Positions 1 to 12,408 of a DNA stretch of 64,000 bases are shown piece by piece (position 1 is the first letter of the stretch; every line of letters begins with the position of its first letter). Made by a program: the position numbers and the translations under genes. The notes under the pieces were generated by a model. That model was not told the DNA's origin. It worked only from the letters and a program-made list of their open reading frames with translations, and searched no databases. Origin of the DNA: Rotaria sordida (taxonomy: Eukaryota > Rotifera > Eurotatoria > Philodinida > Philodinidae); the NCBI GenBank assembly GCA_905250125.1, contig CAJNOL010000625.1, positions 1 to 64,000 on the forward strand, read 5' to 3'.

Positions 1-1
1 T

Positions 2-3000
2 ATATGGGATGATAAAATATTTTTTTCAGATTTAAATCTTTATATAAATTATTTTCAATATAAAATTGAATTTCCTAAAATTCAATCACAAATAATTAAT
101 GGTTATATAAATTTTGATGAAAATTTTCTTACAATTAATCTTGGTCAATTATTTATTGAAAATCATTCAATATATCAATTTATATCATTTAATTTAATAT
201 CAAATAAATTTTTTTTTCTAAAACAATTATCAAATAATCAAACAGAACTTTATTTTAAATCTTTTCATCAAACATCTTCTATTGAATATCAAATTCATTT
301 AACTATTATGGCTATAAAAGAATCAATACCTGAAATTACTTTTCATAATAATAATAATAATACAAAAATTTTCTTTCCATCAACAGAAAAATTTCAAACA
401 ATTAATATTCATCTTTGGCCTATTTATCGTCAAATGTTAGAACAAACAATATCATTAATAATAAATATTAATCCTAATATAACATATGAACAATTTATTA
501 TTTATAATTTACCAATTGTACGTCAAACTTTAGCTCAAATTATTGATGTAAATATACAATATGTTCATATTTATACATATGAATTAAAACAAAATCAAAT
601 TGAATTACTTATTGCTATATTACATTCAACATCGCAACGTTATATACATAAAGAAATACTTTATAATAAATTAAAAAATTCAACAAATATTTTTGATAAA
701 ATTTTTTTTAATCAATGTCAATCAAATTCATGTGAAAATAATGGTAATTGTACAAGTTATATAAGTTTATTATATAATCAATATAAATATATTTATTATA
801 ATATATATCAACGTTTAATACCAAAATATCAATGGAATATAAAATGTTTATGTAAGAATTATTATTATGGAGAACGTTGTCAATTTAAATATACTAAACA
901 ATCACCATGTTCATCAAATCCTTGTTCATCAATGGAAAAATGTATTGAAGAAAATTCAACATTATATTCATGTCAATGTATAGATAAATTATGTAATTAT
1001 AATAATATTCTTAAAGAAAATTCATTTGAATGCATCAATATCAATTCACCAACATGTCGTGGTGAGTTTTATTCGATAAATCTTTATCTGAATACAATAT
1101 CCCAATGCATATATATATATTGATATAAAAGATATGTCGGTGTTGAATATAAAATGCAGAAACATAAAATTGTTATACACTCACTGAGAATGGATAATTT
1201 TCAACGGGTTCGAAGTTTTCCATGTGGAATTAACTTAGGTGTAATAGTAGCGAAATCAGGATTTTGATAATGGGACGGTACCTGGTGGAAGGATTAATGG
1301 CAGAGTTCAATTGGTGTAGCTTCGATCAATGAAAAAACTCAGAGCTCCTAGTACTCATCGCCTTAGTTACGCTACTAAGGTGTGGGTTATAAAAATCTTT
1401 ATACCTGCGCACTAGATATGCACTAGTCTCAATCCCAGTGGGTACCATTCCGGTTGAATACCAGTCTGATTTAGTACTGTTTTGATTGAGTATCAGTTTT
1501 GAAGTCAACTCTGATGAATGCATTCATCATAAAAAGAAATTTAAAATACGTTCAAAGGTATTCAGTTTTAAAAGTTTTTCGTTCAAATAGGAAAAGTCGT
1601 AGTCGTACGCTTCAACACTATTTGAACCGAATGGATAGGTGTTAATTAATCAATACTCAAACGATTAGCTATTTCCTAATCATCACTATGGTATCGACAA
1701 TGTAAACAAATATGTGACATTTTTCTTTTGATTAAGATCTTATAACAACTAATCACTTGGTTTTTATTTTTGTCATTATTGTAAAGTAAATGAAATATTT
1801 GCAAAACTCAGTAAAATTTGACAAGTAACTGAATGTTATAACATTAGAAAAACACGACCATTATATAAATTCTAATGACTATTAAAGCCCGTCGGCTCCG
1901 AATTCAAATCACATTCCTAATTTTAATGACATTTTTTAATTTAAATCTTTAAGTCGCTCCCAAAATGCAAGGTATTTTTTATCGATTATTTGTCTCCTTC
2001 TACTAAAACATTCCTCAGACAATCTTGATGATGACCTGATAATAATCAATTCATCATAATTTGCTGTTACTTTTAGAGTATAATTCAATAAATTTCTTGT
2101 CAATTTAATTTTGTTTATTTGTTTAGATTCATCGAATACATTAACTTTCAATGGTTATAGTTTAATTCGAATGAATATAACCATGAATATGATACAACAA
2201 ATAAAAATAACATTAAGTTTTCGTACACAATCAATTGAAGGTAAATTATTTAAATTAATTTATTTCAATGAAAAAATTAAAATAATTCTACAAATTATTG
2301 ATGGTTATATTAATATGAAATTTAATGAAAAAATTCTTTTACAATTAAATCAAACATTAATTAATGATGGTCTATGGCATGATATTTATTTTTCAATAGA
2401 TTATATTCATAATTATTATCTTCTTCGACTTGATCATATGTTTAGTAATAAAATAATTTTATTAAAACAAATTTATTCAAATAATCTTAAACAATTAATA
2501 ATTGGTAGTGATTTTAAAGGTTGTTTAGGTAATCTAACATTAAATAATCAAATGATATTTCTTCAACAACAAAAATATAATAATAATAATAATAATTCAA
2601 TTGAATTTATTGATACAAATAATGGTTGTTTATTATCGGAAATTATTCAAGAATATCCTAATAATGATGATTTTTGTTCATTATATCATCCATGTTATCA
2701 TGGTGGAATATGTATAAATCATGGATTAAATTTTACATGTAATTGTTCAAAACCACGTTTTACTGGTCATCAATGTCAATTAGATTTATATCCTTGTGAA
2801 AGTTATCCATGTCAATTTCATGAAAAATGTATACCATTATTATCAAATTCTAATCAATTATTTACATGTGTTATATTACTTGAATCTTTATCAATATCAA
2901 TAAAAAAATATTTATATATTGGATTAATTATTCCATTATTTATATATATTTTATTAATATTAATTATTTATTATCGTCAAAAACGAAAAGAAAATTTTAT

Positions 3001-5380
3001 TAAAACTAAACCATTCGTTTCAGCGCCATTACTTATTCATAAACGATCATCAATAACAGATCGTATTGAAAATCCAAGACAAACATTACGTAAATTAAAT
3101 TATAATGGAAAACCAACAATTGAAACTATAACATTTGCAGATAATAATCATAAAAATTCAATAATAAATTATTTAAATAATAGAGTAAGATCAAAGATTA
3201 TTATTGAGAGAAATTTAGATTAAACTTATCTTTTCGAATAATCCTACTTATATACGGTGTTGCATATAGGGGATGTACCGAGCAGCTCAGGCTTGGACTC
3301 AGCCAGAGCCTAAACGAGTCTAACCGAATCCGATCCAACCGAATTGAACCTTACTGAATCTGGCTGAACTTTACCGAGCCCAGCTACTGGGACTCGACCC
3401 GTACCTAGTTGTGTAAGGCAGTTATTTTCCTTAGAGTTGGACATGCTATCGCACGGGTAATCTGAGACAAACAGCTGTTAGTAATTTGCCTAGTGTCATT
3501 TTATTACTAGTGATGCCAATGTTTGAACACAGTACTTTGTGAATACGTGTCGAACAATGTAACCATTCAGTCATAGCTACCCTTTAGAGTTGACAAGCTT
3601 CAAGAAGCATGGCCGAAATTTTGAAACTTTATTTTCTTACCAAAGTTTCCCAAAGAAATCATAAAGCGAATTATATCGACCTAATTCAACCCTGAAAATA
3701 TACTTAGGACACATCAAAACTTCTAGCCACGACGTTTAAACGATCTGTTCGGATAAGAGAACCTATTGAGAAATGAAAAACCAAATATCCAATGTAGTAG
3801 AGCTTTTTGAGACACGTCGAATGGTATATAGTAAATCTTGTTTGCATAGGACTCTGAAGGATCTAGAGTCAATTTACTGATAGACAACTATACATCCACA
3901 TCCAAGCATGATAAGTTTCTGAATATTGTGGTCCTTGGTATTAGTTGAAAGTATTTGTAAAAATTTTTTTTTCCACATACGATTTTGTAGAGTTTTTGAC
4001 GAGCTACAACTTTCTATATTTAGCTTGACTCTAGATCCTTCAGAGTCTTATGAAAACAAGATTTACTATATATCATTGGACGCGTCTCAAAAAGCTCTAC
4101 ATCATCGGATATTTGGTTTGTCATTTCTCAATAGGCTTTCTTATCCAAAAAGATCCTTTAAACCCTATGGCCAGAACTTTTGGTATGCCCTATGTAGATA
4201 TTATTTCTATATCTTTTTCATAATAAGATGAATCTATAGATCCTACCCAATGTCAAACAAGGAATTGTATTCCTTCAATTGAATGTGTAACAATGAATTT
4301 TAGCTACATATCATAGATATTTTATCTAGATACTTGTAGCAGTATTGCTTAGTTTGTATTATTTATTATATAATAATGTACAGAAATTTGAATAAAATTC
4401 GGCATGCCCTCTATCTTATTAAATGAGTTTTGGTTAAAATTAAATTGTAAAATTTCTAATTTTATTTCGTTTTTCGATAGAATAATCATCAAGCATACAA
4501 ATCGTTAAATCGTCGTTCAGTAAGTTAAATCACATTAAAATAAATATGAACATATTTTTATATAGAATAATTCAAAATATTATGCAACTACTGAACAAAT
4601 GCCTATACGATCAGATGATTTTCTTGTTCATGATAATTCAACTGGTTATGGTTGATAACTATTGGGTCTATTTTTATAAATATATTATTTCTTTTTTTTT
4701 TTTAGATAACACATATATTCCACTAACAACAGAATTATATGATTGTAAGTTATTTCATTAAATTATTAATATATTTTATTCTTTATATATTTTAGTTTCA
4801 TTATCACCGACACGTAAGTTTTATTTTCTTTGATTTATTAATAAAATGTTCTATATTAAAACAGAATATTTCAATATTCGTAACACACATAATCAAATAA
4901 ATTATCAAATACGTTTAAATTCCTTATCTGATTTAACAGAAAATGATCTTGATTTAACTGAATCATCAAATACATCTTCAGGAACAAACCGAGATCGTAA
5001 ATATTCTTGTCATACTAATCATAAGAATATATCTACATCAATATCATCATTACCAAAAGTACCTATCTATGCAAGAATCGTCAAGAGTACGTGTAAATCA
5101 CTGAACAAAAAAAAAATCATCATTGAAAAATTCTATTTTCATAGCACCTAGAGTAACAAATACGACTATCAATACTACCGAACGTAATCGATTAAGTAGT
5201 TCATTCACTTCAGCTGCAACATCACTTCTACAACCAATCGAAAACGATGGTATTGAAACAAATGAATCAACAATGAAAGTAATACCAATAAATCATTTAA
5301 GACAAACAAGTGATTCTAATGTTCAAAATAATAGCAAAAAATCAAATAAATTATCTTCTTTCTTTCAAACTGATGTATAA
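2..5380 (+). CDS. Fat-like protocadherin, C-terminal part (5' partial)
   Basis: This is the membrane-proximal and cytoplasmic end of a giant adhesion receptor of the Fat cadherin family, which acts in planar polarity and growth control. Exons read as 2-1061, 2127-3184, 4481-4519, 4566-4650, 4706-4744, 4796-4813, 4865-5086 and 5145-5380; all junction phases agree, giving 918 residues. The frame is open from base 2, so the cadherin repeats lie upstream. Visible in order: a Fat-type juxtamembrane module (VRQTLAQIIDVNIQYVHI), two EGF-like Cys clusters (residues ~239-330), a LamG domain (~354-525), an EGF (~537-572) and a partial EGF, one membrane helix (~615-637) followed by RQKRK, and a ~280-residue Ser/Asn-rich tail. 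It ends in FQTDV, a class I PDZ-ligand form; human FAT1 ends similarly. The two long introns (1065 and 1296 bp) hold repeats. AATAAA lies at 5388. The Fat assignment is strong; the exact paralogue is not resolved. Confidence 0.88.
1062..2126 (+). other. Long intron of the Fat-like gene with repeat relics
   Basis: This 1065-bp intron runs from GTGAGT to TTTGTTTAG. Its base composition is less AT-rich than the flanking exons. Bases ~1240-1275 (ending CAGGATTTTGATAAT) closely resemble 31678-31707, beside the CLCC1-like relic, which suggests a dispersed element. No credible gene is seen; short ORFs inside it lack the codon use of the real exons. Confidence 0.6.
3245..3600 (-). repeat. Accgaa-rich stretch and possible tRNA-derived SINE relic
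   Basis: Bases 3270-3410 contain many degenerate copies of ACCGAA/ACCGAG, a decayed short tandem. On the minus strand, ~3510-3590 reads TGACTGAATGG and, about 45 bases on, TGTTCAAACAT. Both resemble RNA polymerase III A and B boxes at tRNA-like spacing. No cloverleaf or poly(A) tail is convincing, so the SINE reading is tentative. Confidence 0.3.
3697..4207. mobile_element. Foldback/MITE-like element in a Fat intron
   Basis: Arms 3697-3875 and ~4015-4207 are imperfect reverse complements over about 180 bp, for example CTCTGAAGGATCTAGAGTCAA against TTGACTCTAGATCCTTCAGAG. The centre is unrelated sequence of about 140 bp. The arm motif CGAATGGTATATA recurs in the element at 27456-27727 and near 36829, so this is a dispersed family. 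No transposase is present and no clear target duplication is seen. It sits inside the 1296-bp intron 3185-4480, so splicing should remove it. Confidence 0.75.
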
Positions 5381-6676
5381 TTTAGAAAATAAAAACATAG
5401 TATCTTGGTGTTTTTTTTTCTATCTCACTTTGGTCCGGTGATATTCTTTCGATATTTACTATGAATTATTAAACGAATAAATATTTATCAATCAGTATTT
5501 TTCACTTTTATTTTTTTCTCAATATGGTTAAAACAATATGGTATGTTGCAATCGTAGCATGGGTCCGAGTTAGATATTGGCAAGATAGTCACGACAGGAC
5601 CAACACTTTTGTGGAACTCATATATATTTTCGAAGAAAATATAGTGGGTAGAAATTTAAACCAATTTTTTTTTGAGGCTCTTCTCTAGGTCCTAACAACC
5701 GACGGAGGGTACATCCACCTAACAGTGGGAAAAGTTGCGTCAGTAATAATAGTACTTAAATCATTCTATGAATCTAGGATTTCTACTGTTGTAAATTCTA
5801 ACTAGACTAAATATTACGGATTTTGGTATTTAATGTAGCGAAAGGATCTTATTATATATGTCAATCAGTAGGGTGATGTCATTATTGATCTAGCAGAGTC
5901 ATGATAGAATAGACATAGAAAAGTATGAACAAATTGAATTCTAAGGTTAGGTAAAAGTCAACAGTAAATGCCAAAGTTCGTCGAGAGAAAGAATGGTGTG
6001 CTCGAAGATTAAATCAATGTATGTAGCAGACCAATATATGGTGGTTAAACCGATGAAAGAAACAATAAAATGATATTTATCGCCTTCTATGGCACGTATC
6101 GTATATTTGATCACTCGGAGAAAAGTTATATTCGACAATACAAGTTTTTTCACTATAATGACATAAGATTTTAATTACAATAACATGAGGATATCGAATT
6201 CTACTTGATCTTGGTAGATGGGCTTCAATATATATTCAATTTAGAGTGAGAAATAATAACATAGGACAAAATTACTATTATGAAAAATACTTGAAATATA
6301 TAAATGAACATATTATTTTTTATTTACAGAATTAATTCGTTCATTTTTTATTTTCAATCGAAATTAATTTTTATTTTCACATCCGATTGAATTATTTTGA
6401 CAAAAAATTCAACACAAAAACGTTTATTAAAAATATTAATCGGTCTAACATACAAAAATAAATTTCGAAACAATTGATTTAAATATGTTTACTTTTTTAT
6501 ATCACAAAAAAGTGTGAATACAGATTTAATCAAAAACATTATGTCCAAAAAATAAAGTTAAGAATGTGTTAATTCTATTTTTCAAAGTAAATAAAACATT
6601 TTTCTCATTTTTCAAATAAGATATAAAAAAAAATGAACTAAAAATAAAAAACAAGAACGATCTTTTTTTTGTTTTG
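5381..6676. other. Intergenic, no gene seen
   Basis: This lies between convergent genes (Fat-like + and macro-OTU -). It holds the presumed 3' UTRs: AATAAA at 5388 on the plus strand and AT-rich sequence at 6480-6676 on the minus strand. The ORFs in 5947-6738 have no recognisable domain or family-like codon use and I treat them as chance. Confidence 0.6.
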
Positions 6677-8242
6677 TTATCGCAAATTAAGAAGTGGTAC
6701 AAAATGATTAGGCATCCAATCTTGTTTCTTAGGTGCAAATTTTGTTAGTTTGTTACAATTTGAAAAAAGAAGTTTTACATCTCTTACTGCTATTGTTTCT
6801 AGTTTTAATTGTTTATTATTTGTTGTTTCTTGACTTATTAATGGTTTAAATCTTATACTATTAAGTAATTTATAATTCATATCATCATCACCATTAACTT
6901 TAGGATAAATACTTATAACATCAATATTAAGTACAGTTGGTATACTTAGAAGATCCCAAATAGTTGCAAAATGTGTATCATGTACCATTTCTTTTAGAAC
7001 ATATTGTTCAAAATTATCAAGAAGAACTTCTAATGATTTATATTTAATTTTATATTCATTTGTACGAAGAACAAGTTCAACTACATTTCGAGCGCGAAGT
7101 TCAACAGGTGTAACCGACGATGCTTCAGTTGTTGTACCAGCTCCACTTAATTTAAGAAATGTATTATAAAAACAATTTCCATCACCAACAATAGTCATTG
7201 GCATTGTATCACGAAATTGTTTATCACAGTGATTTTGTAAATAATACTCAGCGGCAAAATCACGTTTATGAATACTTTGATCAAATTTTTGTACTGGTGT
7301 ATATATAAGTGGATAATAATATAATATTGGTTTTAATAATCTACATGCTTTCTCAAGTTCATGAAGTGATGTTTCAGCAGCAATACATAATCGTTGTAAA
7401 AATTTATCAAATATATCCGAACGTGCTAATTTTGAACACGTAATACATAAATGTTCTCGATTAGCTGGTATTTGTTGTTCATTACAAAGAATACAAATAC
7501 GTATTGAATTTAATGTTGATTGTGATGTTATTCGAAAGCGAGTTCTTTCATCAACAGTAGTTGTAGTAGTAGTAGCGGCTTGATTGATTTTTTGTGAATA
7601 TTCAGTCCATCCTTGAACAAAAGCATCATAGATTGGACGTTCATATAAAACAAATCGAACATCTTTAACATTACATGAATATTGTCGTACTGATTCAATA
7701 CCAACTTGTACTGCTTCTTGTGGAGGAAAATGATTTGCTCCACATGATATAGCCGGATAAGCAATTGATGTTAATGAATATAGATTAGCTAATGCAAATG
7801 ATGTAGAATAACATGATTGTAAAAGAAAAGCAGCTTTTTCTTTTTCTTCTTTATGATAAACTGGACCGACAGTATTTATAACAAAAAGAGCTACTTTTGA
7901 ATTATCACGATTTTTTGCAACAAATATTCGTGATTGTCCAACAGGACATGCAATATCTTGCATTTCTTGGCTAACTGCTTGCACTTGATCAACAAAAAGT
8001 TTACCCATCTTTTTATGTATTGTATCATCTAATCCTCCATTAGGTTGCATTGACCCTCTTGTTGGATTAACAATAACATCACATATTTCTTCACTTAAAT
8101 CACCTTGTCGAATAGTTACTTGCAAAGAACCATTAGCAAATTTAAAAACGACATTTCTATCATCACGTTTTTCAATATTACTAAATAGGAAAAATCAAAT
8201 AACATTTGAATTTCATAGAAGTAAAACTTACATAGCAGACAT
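6677..8242 (-). CDS. Macrodomain-OTU fusion protein (putative ADP-ribose-linked deubiquitinase)
   Basis: Two exons, 8242-8232 (MSA plus two bases) and 8180-6677, are joined across a 51-bp GT-AG intron and give 504 residues. Residues ~20-195 form a macrodomain, the ADP-ribose binding/hydrolysing fold: NPTRGSMQPNGGLDDTIH, INTVGPVYH and YPAISCGANHFPP occupy the expected loops. Residues ~227-254 carry CILC and CITC pairs, a likely small zinc-binding knuckle. Residues ~325-500 form an OTU cysteine-protease domain: GDGNCFYNTF has the catalytic Asp and Cys region, and NHFVPLL near the C-terminus supplies the catalytic His. The start was chosen because only ATG-TCT-GCT keeps phase across the intron. 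Known of the families: macrodomains read or erase ADP-ribose, OTUs cleave ubiquitin. Inferred: one polypeptide acting on ADP-ribosylated and ubiquitinated targets. The OTU half could instead be a vertnin-like inactive relative. Confidence 0.82.
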
Positions 8243-8592
8243 TGTTTCATACAAAAAAAAAACCAAATATTTTACACAAACAACGATGATCTACTTCCTA
8301 ATTTATTATGAATGGCAAGTGCAAACTTTTGTTTGTGATTTTCTTTTGCAATGACGTCTGCTATAATACCTGAATAAAACCTTTTTCTTTTCTTTTTCTG
8401 TTACTGTCGCCGATAGTAATTTGAACTGACACGTGTATGATTCTGCTTGCCTCGTCGAGTCTTTATCACATAGAAAATATCTGTTGCATAAAAAAACAAA
8501 GAACATAAAAAATGTCATGCATTTTATTTCTATTACTGTTTGTTTTTCTTTGCGAAAATGACAAAAACAACAAAATGTAAACACTATTAATT

Positions 8593-9579
8593 CTAACATA
8601 GTGTCGTTATTGATTCATGTCGATAACAATGAAATTCAAATTCTATATCAATACGAAAAACTACTATGAGAATACAACAAAGAAATATACAACATGTGCC
8701 TATTACAAATAACCAAAATGAATAACCATAATTAATAATATTTTGAAGATATTCAAAACCAAAAAATAATATTAATGTAATCAATGCTAATATACCTTTA
8801 AAAAGAAAATAAAAGAATTTGATTTTTTCAATCAAACCAAAATGATAATTTAAAAACAACATTACATACCAGTAAGAATATTAGTAATTAATAAATAATT
8901 AACTATACGTTTCGAAAGATGTATGTTATAAAAAGATCTTTCTGTATTAATACATTGAGTAAGAAGTAAAGAAATGATAGCAATGAATATACAACCAAAT
9001 GATATGCCAATTAATACTTTGTGATAATCTATTATTTAAAAAAAAACGAAGAAAATTTAAACAGTATTGATTGAGCTGTTCTTCTCAACATTAATAATGA
9101 TTATTTATTGACAAAAGATACTAAAGAATTCAAAGAGTATTTAGTAATCTCTGCTTTCGATAGCATATCTTTTTTTTTTATTATCTAAAACCTATTCTAT
9201 TTACAAGAAAAACATAAACTTTATTGAAGAATATTTATTTAGCAATCGAATGATATATAAATTTCATTAACTTACTTAATAATTCAGGTCCATTAATTGA
9301 TGAATTATACCATTTGTATAAATGATTAAAACATATATAAACATTGCGATTTATATAATTATTACTACTTGTTAAATTGTTCATAATTAAATATTGATCT
9401 ACATTACGTGAACGATAGAATCGATGACAATTTATAAGAATTCCCTTTGAATATTCATTGATAATACCAGTACTATCTTCATTAACATAAACAAGCCATC
9501 TTGATGTACTTATACCCAATATTAGAAGTGTAATTGAAATAATTAAGAGTATAAAATGAAATAATAATATACAATTCAT
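8593..9579 (-). CDS. Claudin/PMP22-like four-helix membrane protein
   Basis: Three exons (9579-9276, 9028-8870, 8795-8593) are joined in consistent phase to give 221 residues. Hydrophobic segments lie at about 3-25, 105-125, 142-165 and 168-198, with short cytoplasmic ends: a tetraspan layout. The first extracellular loop has SRWLVY and then GILINC, matching the W...G-(L/I)...C pattern of the claudin/PMP22/EMP superfamily, and it carries possible N-glycosylation sites (NLT, NSS). Proteins of this group act at cell contacts or modulate channels; the specific role here is unknown. It lies 350 bp upstream of the macro-OTU gene on the same strand, and the genes look independent. Sequence similarity to any named claudin is low, so only the superfamily is claimed. 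Confidence 0.7.
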
Positions 9580-10330
9580 GATTTAAAGAATATACTACTA
9601 GTCTGCAATCTTTGCCTGTTAATAAATGCCCAGTAAAGAAATAGACATGTGTGTGATAAGAATAGACAAAAAGTCTAAGTGAGCAGACAACAACGGTTGA
9701 ACGTTCTATACATAGTCGAAGTACATGTAATTCAAAACTTTTCTTTTTTCTCTTTTTCTGTGTGTAGATAAAGACATTCATACCATTACACACATAAGTA
9801 CCTTTCTCATTCTCTCTCTCTCTTTGAATATAAATGCAATTGCATGCTGTTGCCAAAAAAACTCGATCAATTATCTAATGGACAGACATATCTGTTGTTT
9901 CTTAATGTTCTCAAAATTATTATATATTTTCATTTGCGGAATATTACAATCTAATCACTACTACTTAGTAAGATTAATATTTTTCATCGTTATATATTTA
10001 TGAATTGTTTTCATTCAATAATGAAATGATCAACTAATAAAAATTGTACAAATGAACTTGTATTTACTTTATGCTTCTAATAGTGTACAATTTTTCTTCA
10101 TTCATTTATCGTAGATGATGACATTGGATTACTATTGATATTTTGATGCATTATCAATGATCATTACAAATGGAGCAAAAAAAACAACAGCCGATATGAA
10201 AAATTATCTGTAATATCATGCTATATCTTTATTTGTTGAGCCTAAAATCCATGCGATATTAAATTTAAAACGAAATGAATACAATCACAATAACTAGATT
10301 TGAAATAAAGATAGTATATCAGTTTCATTA
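9580..10330. other. Intergenic, no gene seen
   Basis: This separates the tetraspan start from the galactokinase stop, both on the minus strand. It contains a short CT microsatellite (9814-9826) and plain AT-rich sequence. The ORF overlapping 9482-9856 runs through the tetraspan first exon in another frame and is not credible. Confidence 0.55.
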
Positions 10331-11468
10331 TCAATCTTTTTTTAAATTCACTGAACAAGTTCCATTACTTGGTTCAAATTCATAAAAACTTGCTGTGCCC
10401 TTGTAACCTTTTTTAATTGTATCAATACATTTTTCAACTGATGATTTTTTTACTAATGTTACCGTACAACCACCTAAATAAAGCAAATTAATAGTAAATA
10501 GATAATCAAATTTACAAAAAAAAAATCAAAATTATTTACCAAATCCACCACCAGTCATTCGTGAACCATATACACCATCAACAGAACGTGCTAATTCAAC
10601 AAGTTGATCTAATTCTTCACATGATACTTCAAAATCATCACGAAGTGATTCATGACTATCATACATAAGTCGACCAAATTCATTGTAATCATTATTAATT
10701 AAAGCTTTTGCACCAGCTTCTGTACGTTTTATTTCAGTTATAGCATGACGTGCACGTTTATAAATTACAGATGACATCTTATCACGAGCTTTTTCAAGTT
10801 CTTCAATTGATGATACTTCACGTAGTTTCTTATGACCTAAATTTAAATAAATAATATTTTACTGTCGAAATATATCTTAGATGAATATTGAATGTCGAAT
10901 AATTCTAATTTTACCTAAAATATTAGCTGCTTCTTGACAATGTTGAACACGTTGAGCATATGTACCAGCAACTAATTCATGTTTTACATTTGAATTGACA
11001 ACTAAAACACATACATCTTTATTTTTCATAGGAATTGATTGTGATGTATTATTTCGACAATCAATTAATAAAGCATGATCAGCTTCTGCTATGCATGCTG
11101 TATATTGATCCATAATTCCACATGGTACTTGTGCATATGTTTGTTCTGCTTTACAACATAATAATGCTTTATTGACTTTTGATAATGGTTGAAAATTCAT
11201 TGAAGAATATTGATAAAGTAATTCCAGGAATGTGCACATAGCTACTTCAACTGATGCTGATGAACTAAGACCACCACCGATGGGTACAGATGTTGCAATA
11301 ATTATTCTAAATGATTGTCTTTTTTCTGGTTTAGTACGTTCTAAGAAAAGAGCAAGTACACCAACAACATAATTAGCCCATTTAGGTGATTCAAATCGTG
11401 AAATTTCTTTTGTTAAATCAACTTCAATTGATTTTGGCTCATCTACATCATCTTTTAAAATAAAACAG

Positions 11469-11499
<31 letters not shown>

Positions 11500-11886
11500 T
11501 TCTTAATAGTAGATCTAAGATTTTGATCAATAAGAATGATGCAAGACAAAGAATAGCAAAATCAAAACCATTCTTGCAAGACAAAAGAAGACAATCATTC
11601 GAAGCATTCCATTTTTCAATCATAAATATTTACTCGATAATGTTTGAATATAACATTTATTATTATTTGTTGAATTATCTAATGCTTTTCCAATAATCAT
11701 TGTACCGAGTGGTATAGCCATAGGAAAAACAAAACCATCATTATAATCAACATGTTCACCAATTAAATTAACTCGTCCAGGTGCAAATGCACATATCGTT
11801 GGTTCATCATTAGGAAATTCTTTTCGATAAGATTCAAGAAGATTATCTTTAAATTCTTTCAATGTTATTGTCTTTTCCGATGCCAT
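10331..11886 (-). CDS. GALK1: Galactokinase
   Basis: This GHMP-family kinase phosphorylates galactose at C1, the first committed step of the Leloir pathway, in the cytosol. Four exons (11886-11634, 11451-10915, 10836-10540, 10473-10331) splice in consistent phase to 409 residues, close to the ~390 of animal GALK1. All three GHMP motifs are present: [20 protein letters not shown] near residue 33 (galactokinase signature), [15 protein letters not shown] (ATP loop), and [14 protein letters not shown] near the C-terminus, rebuilt exactly across the last intron. The catalytic Asp context (CGIMDQYTA) is intact. Intron 1 (182 bp) holds a TAAA microsatellite. The gene is divergent from the PDK1-like kinase, and a 345-bp foldback element fills most of the shared 522-bp upstream region. 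No disabling mutation is seen. Confidence 0.95.
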
Positions 11887-11935
11887 GATATTGCTAAATA
11901 AAAACTAGGTCAAGGACTAAAGGTATTTATCTGTC

Positions 11936-12280
11936 GAGCCGTGGTCTAGTGAATAGAAGTCAAAATGCACTTTCACATACACACACCTTTGATTGGATAA
12001 ATTTTTTACATAATGTCCATTGAATTTTCCTATTTATTAATCTGAAAATCGTTTTGGATGAAACGTAACTTGTTCTGAGAAAAGTGCAAAATTCGAGAAA
12101 CCAGCAGCGTCCTCTATCAAGGTATGTTGTACTTTTTTCAGAAACAGTTGCTTTTCACCCAAAATGATTTTTAGATTAATAAATAGAAAAACTCAATGGA
12201 TATTCTGTAAAAAATTCATCCAATTAAAGTTATGTATATGTCAAAGTGCATTGTGACTTCGATTCATCAGACCACGAATC
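11936..12280. mobile_element. Foldback/MITE-like element in a divergent promoter region
   Basis: The two ends are reverse complements over about 125 bp: GAGCCGTGGTCTAGTGAATA at 11936 pairs with TTCATCAGACCACGAATC ending at 12280, and the match continues through GTCAAAATGCAC and TTTTTTACA. The terminal GTGGTCTAGTG resembles a tRNA A box, but with no B box this is probably chance. The element starts 49 bp upstream of the galactokinase ATG and ends 128 bp before the kinase ATG. No coding capacity and no clear target duplication. Confidence 0.75.
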
Positions 12281-12408
12281 ATTTTTATACGATAACGCTT
12301 TTTGTATTGAAGAGTTTTTTTTGGTGCTATATAAAGACCAATAAAAAAAAATTGCTTGTTTTATATGATAATTTGATTTTTGAGAATATTTCAAACAGTA
12401 AAACTTCA

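Noticed and set aside
1495..1560. CTGATGA...GAAA resembling a hammerhead ribozyme core
   Set aside because: The needed helices I-III do not pair around the core bases.
3926..4231. 101-residue ORF in the Fat intron
   Set aside because: It overlaps the arm of a foldback element and has no protein features.
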